From Brevibacillus reuszeri (GTDB lineage Bacteria; Bacillota; Bacilli; Brevibacillales; Brevibacillaceae), in contig NZ_BEXF01000010.1 of NCBI RefSeq assembly GCF_002897295.1, positions 62,001 to 126,000 on the forward strand: 64,000 nucleotides of DNA, read 5' to 3'. Positions 63,829-64,000 of this stretch are shown here, one piece after another. The notes below the pieces were generated by a model that saw only the letters and a program-made list of their open reading frames with translations, had not been told where the DNA came from and did not search any database. The number at the start of each line of letters is the position of its first letter. Positions within the stretch are counted from its first letter, which is position 1. The translations under genes were made by a program, and so were the position numbers.

Positions 63829-64000
63829 TTACTTTTTGTTGCGTCGACGGTTGCGCAGGAATGCTGGAATATCCAAATTGTCCAGGTTGCTCATGGAGAA
63901 GAAGGATTTGTCGTCTTCCTCTTCTTTAGGGCGACTGTTGCTTGTGTTTGAGATTGGGGTTGGACGATTTCCAGACGTACTAATTGGTTGTTGCTGACGG
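63829..64000 (-). CDS. ftsZ: Cell division protein FtsZ, partial (N-terminal part off the window)
   Basis: Only the last 57 codons are visible. They hold the flexible Ser/Pro/Asn-rich linker (TSGNRPTPISNTSNSRPKEEE) in shortened form here, and the conserved C-terminal peptide LDIPAFLRNRRRNKK that binds FtsA, SepF and ZipA/EzrA. Identity rests on that peptide and on the position next to the spoIIG/sigG region. Confidence 0.88.
   Translation of the reverse strand, partial: RQQQPISTSGNRPTPISNTSNSRPKEEEDDKSFFSMSNLDNLDIPAFLRNRRRNKK

Overview
The window comes from an endospore-forming Firmicute of the Paenibacillaceae type, most likely Brevibacillus or a close relative. This rests on gene content and order, not on a database search. 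The right half carries a ftsZ / spoIIG (spoIIGA-sigE) / sigG / ylm-sepF / divIVA / ileS chromosomal core, and the left half carries lspA-rluD-pyr. Spore genes (gerP, a gerA-type operon, sigE, sigG, shc) and PyrR and T-box leaders fit that assignment. No rRNA, tRNA, CRISPR array, phage or transposase gene was seen.

Layout, left to right. (1) 1-7700: mixed metabolic genes. These are the N-terminal part of zwf, a 46-codon small ORF, a saccharopine-dehydrogenase-like enzyme, a KynB-like cyclase, a deoxyribosyltransferase-like/metallo-beta-lactamase fusion, a MarR repressor with two palindromic operators facing a small membrane protein, and an MFS transporter. (2) 7641-18256: the complete pyr transcription unit on the minus strand (pyrR-pyrP-pyrB-pyrC-carA-carB-pyrF-pyrE). 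It has a sigma-A promoter, three PyrR attenuators and a strong terminator, but lacks pyrK and pyrD. (3) 18273-21606: a secreted beta-propeller protein, a VOC protein, rluD and lspA, then a 166-bp element with terminal inverted repeats. (4) 21847-32454: a small kinase gene and a five-gene alpha-glucan-like operon (DUF4912 protein, GH57-GT4 fusion, nucleotidyltransferase fused to a degenerate phosphohexomutase domain, GH15 enzyme, intact phosphohexomutase). (5) 32478-34971: a PspA / DUF350 / DUF4178 / DUF4247 membrane-stress-type cluster. (6) 35087-38531: topB and a DUF2515 gene. (7) 38578-42835: squalene-hopene cyclase beside the gerPABCDEF spore-coat permeability operon and an extra GerPD-like gene, with two sigma-K-like promoters back to back. 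(8) 42904-49075: an Hsp20-like protein, an LCP enzyme, a Nudix hydrolase, an MFS exporter, an enolase-superfamily enzyme and a YlyA-like DksA/TraR protein. (9) 49203-64000: ileS with a T-box, divIVA, ylmH, ylmG, sepF, ylmE, ylmD, ylmC, sigG, sigE, spoIIGA, a four-gene ger operon in the order A-C-D-B, and the C-terminal end of ftsZ.

Compared with the familiar Bacillus order (ileS-ylyA-lspA-rluD-pyr), about 27 kb is interposed between ylyA and lspA. The best candidates for an undescribed system are the alpha-glucan operon of region 4, with its fused synthase/branching enzyme and pseudoenzyme domain, and the shc/gerP neighbourhood of region 7. Start codons were moved from the longest possible ORF wherever a Shine-Dalgarno sequence or family alignment knowledge pointed to an internal start (saccharopine-like gene, pyrE, pyrC, lspA, GH57-GT4, nucleotidyltransferase, DUF4178, DUF2515, shc, gerPC, enolase-like gene, ileS, sigG, spoIIGA, gerAA).
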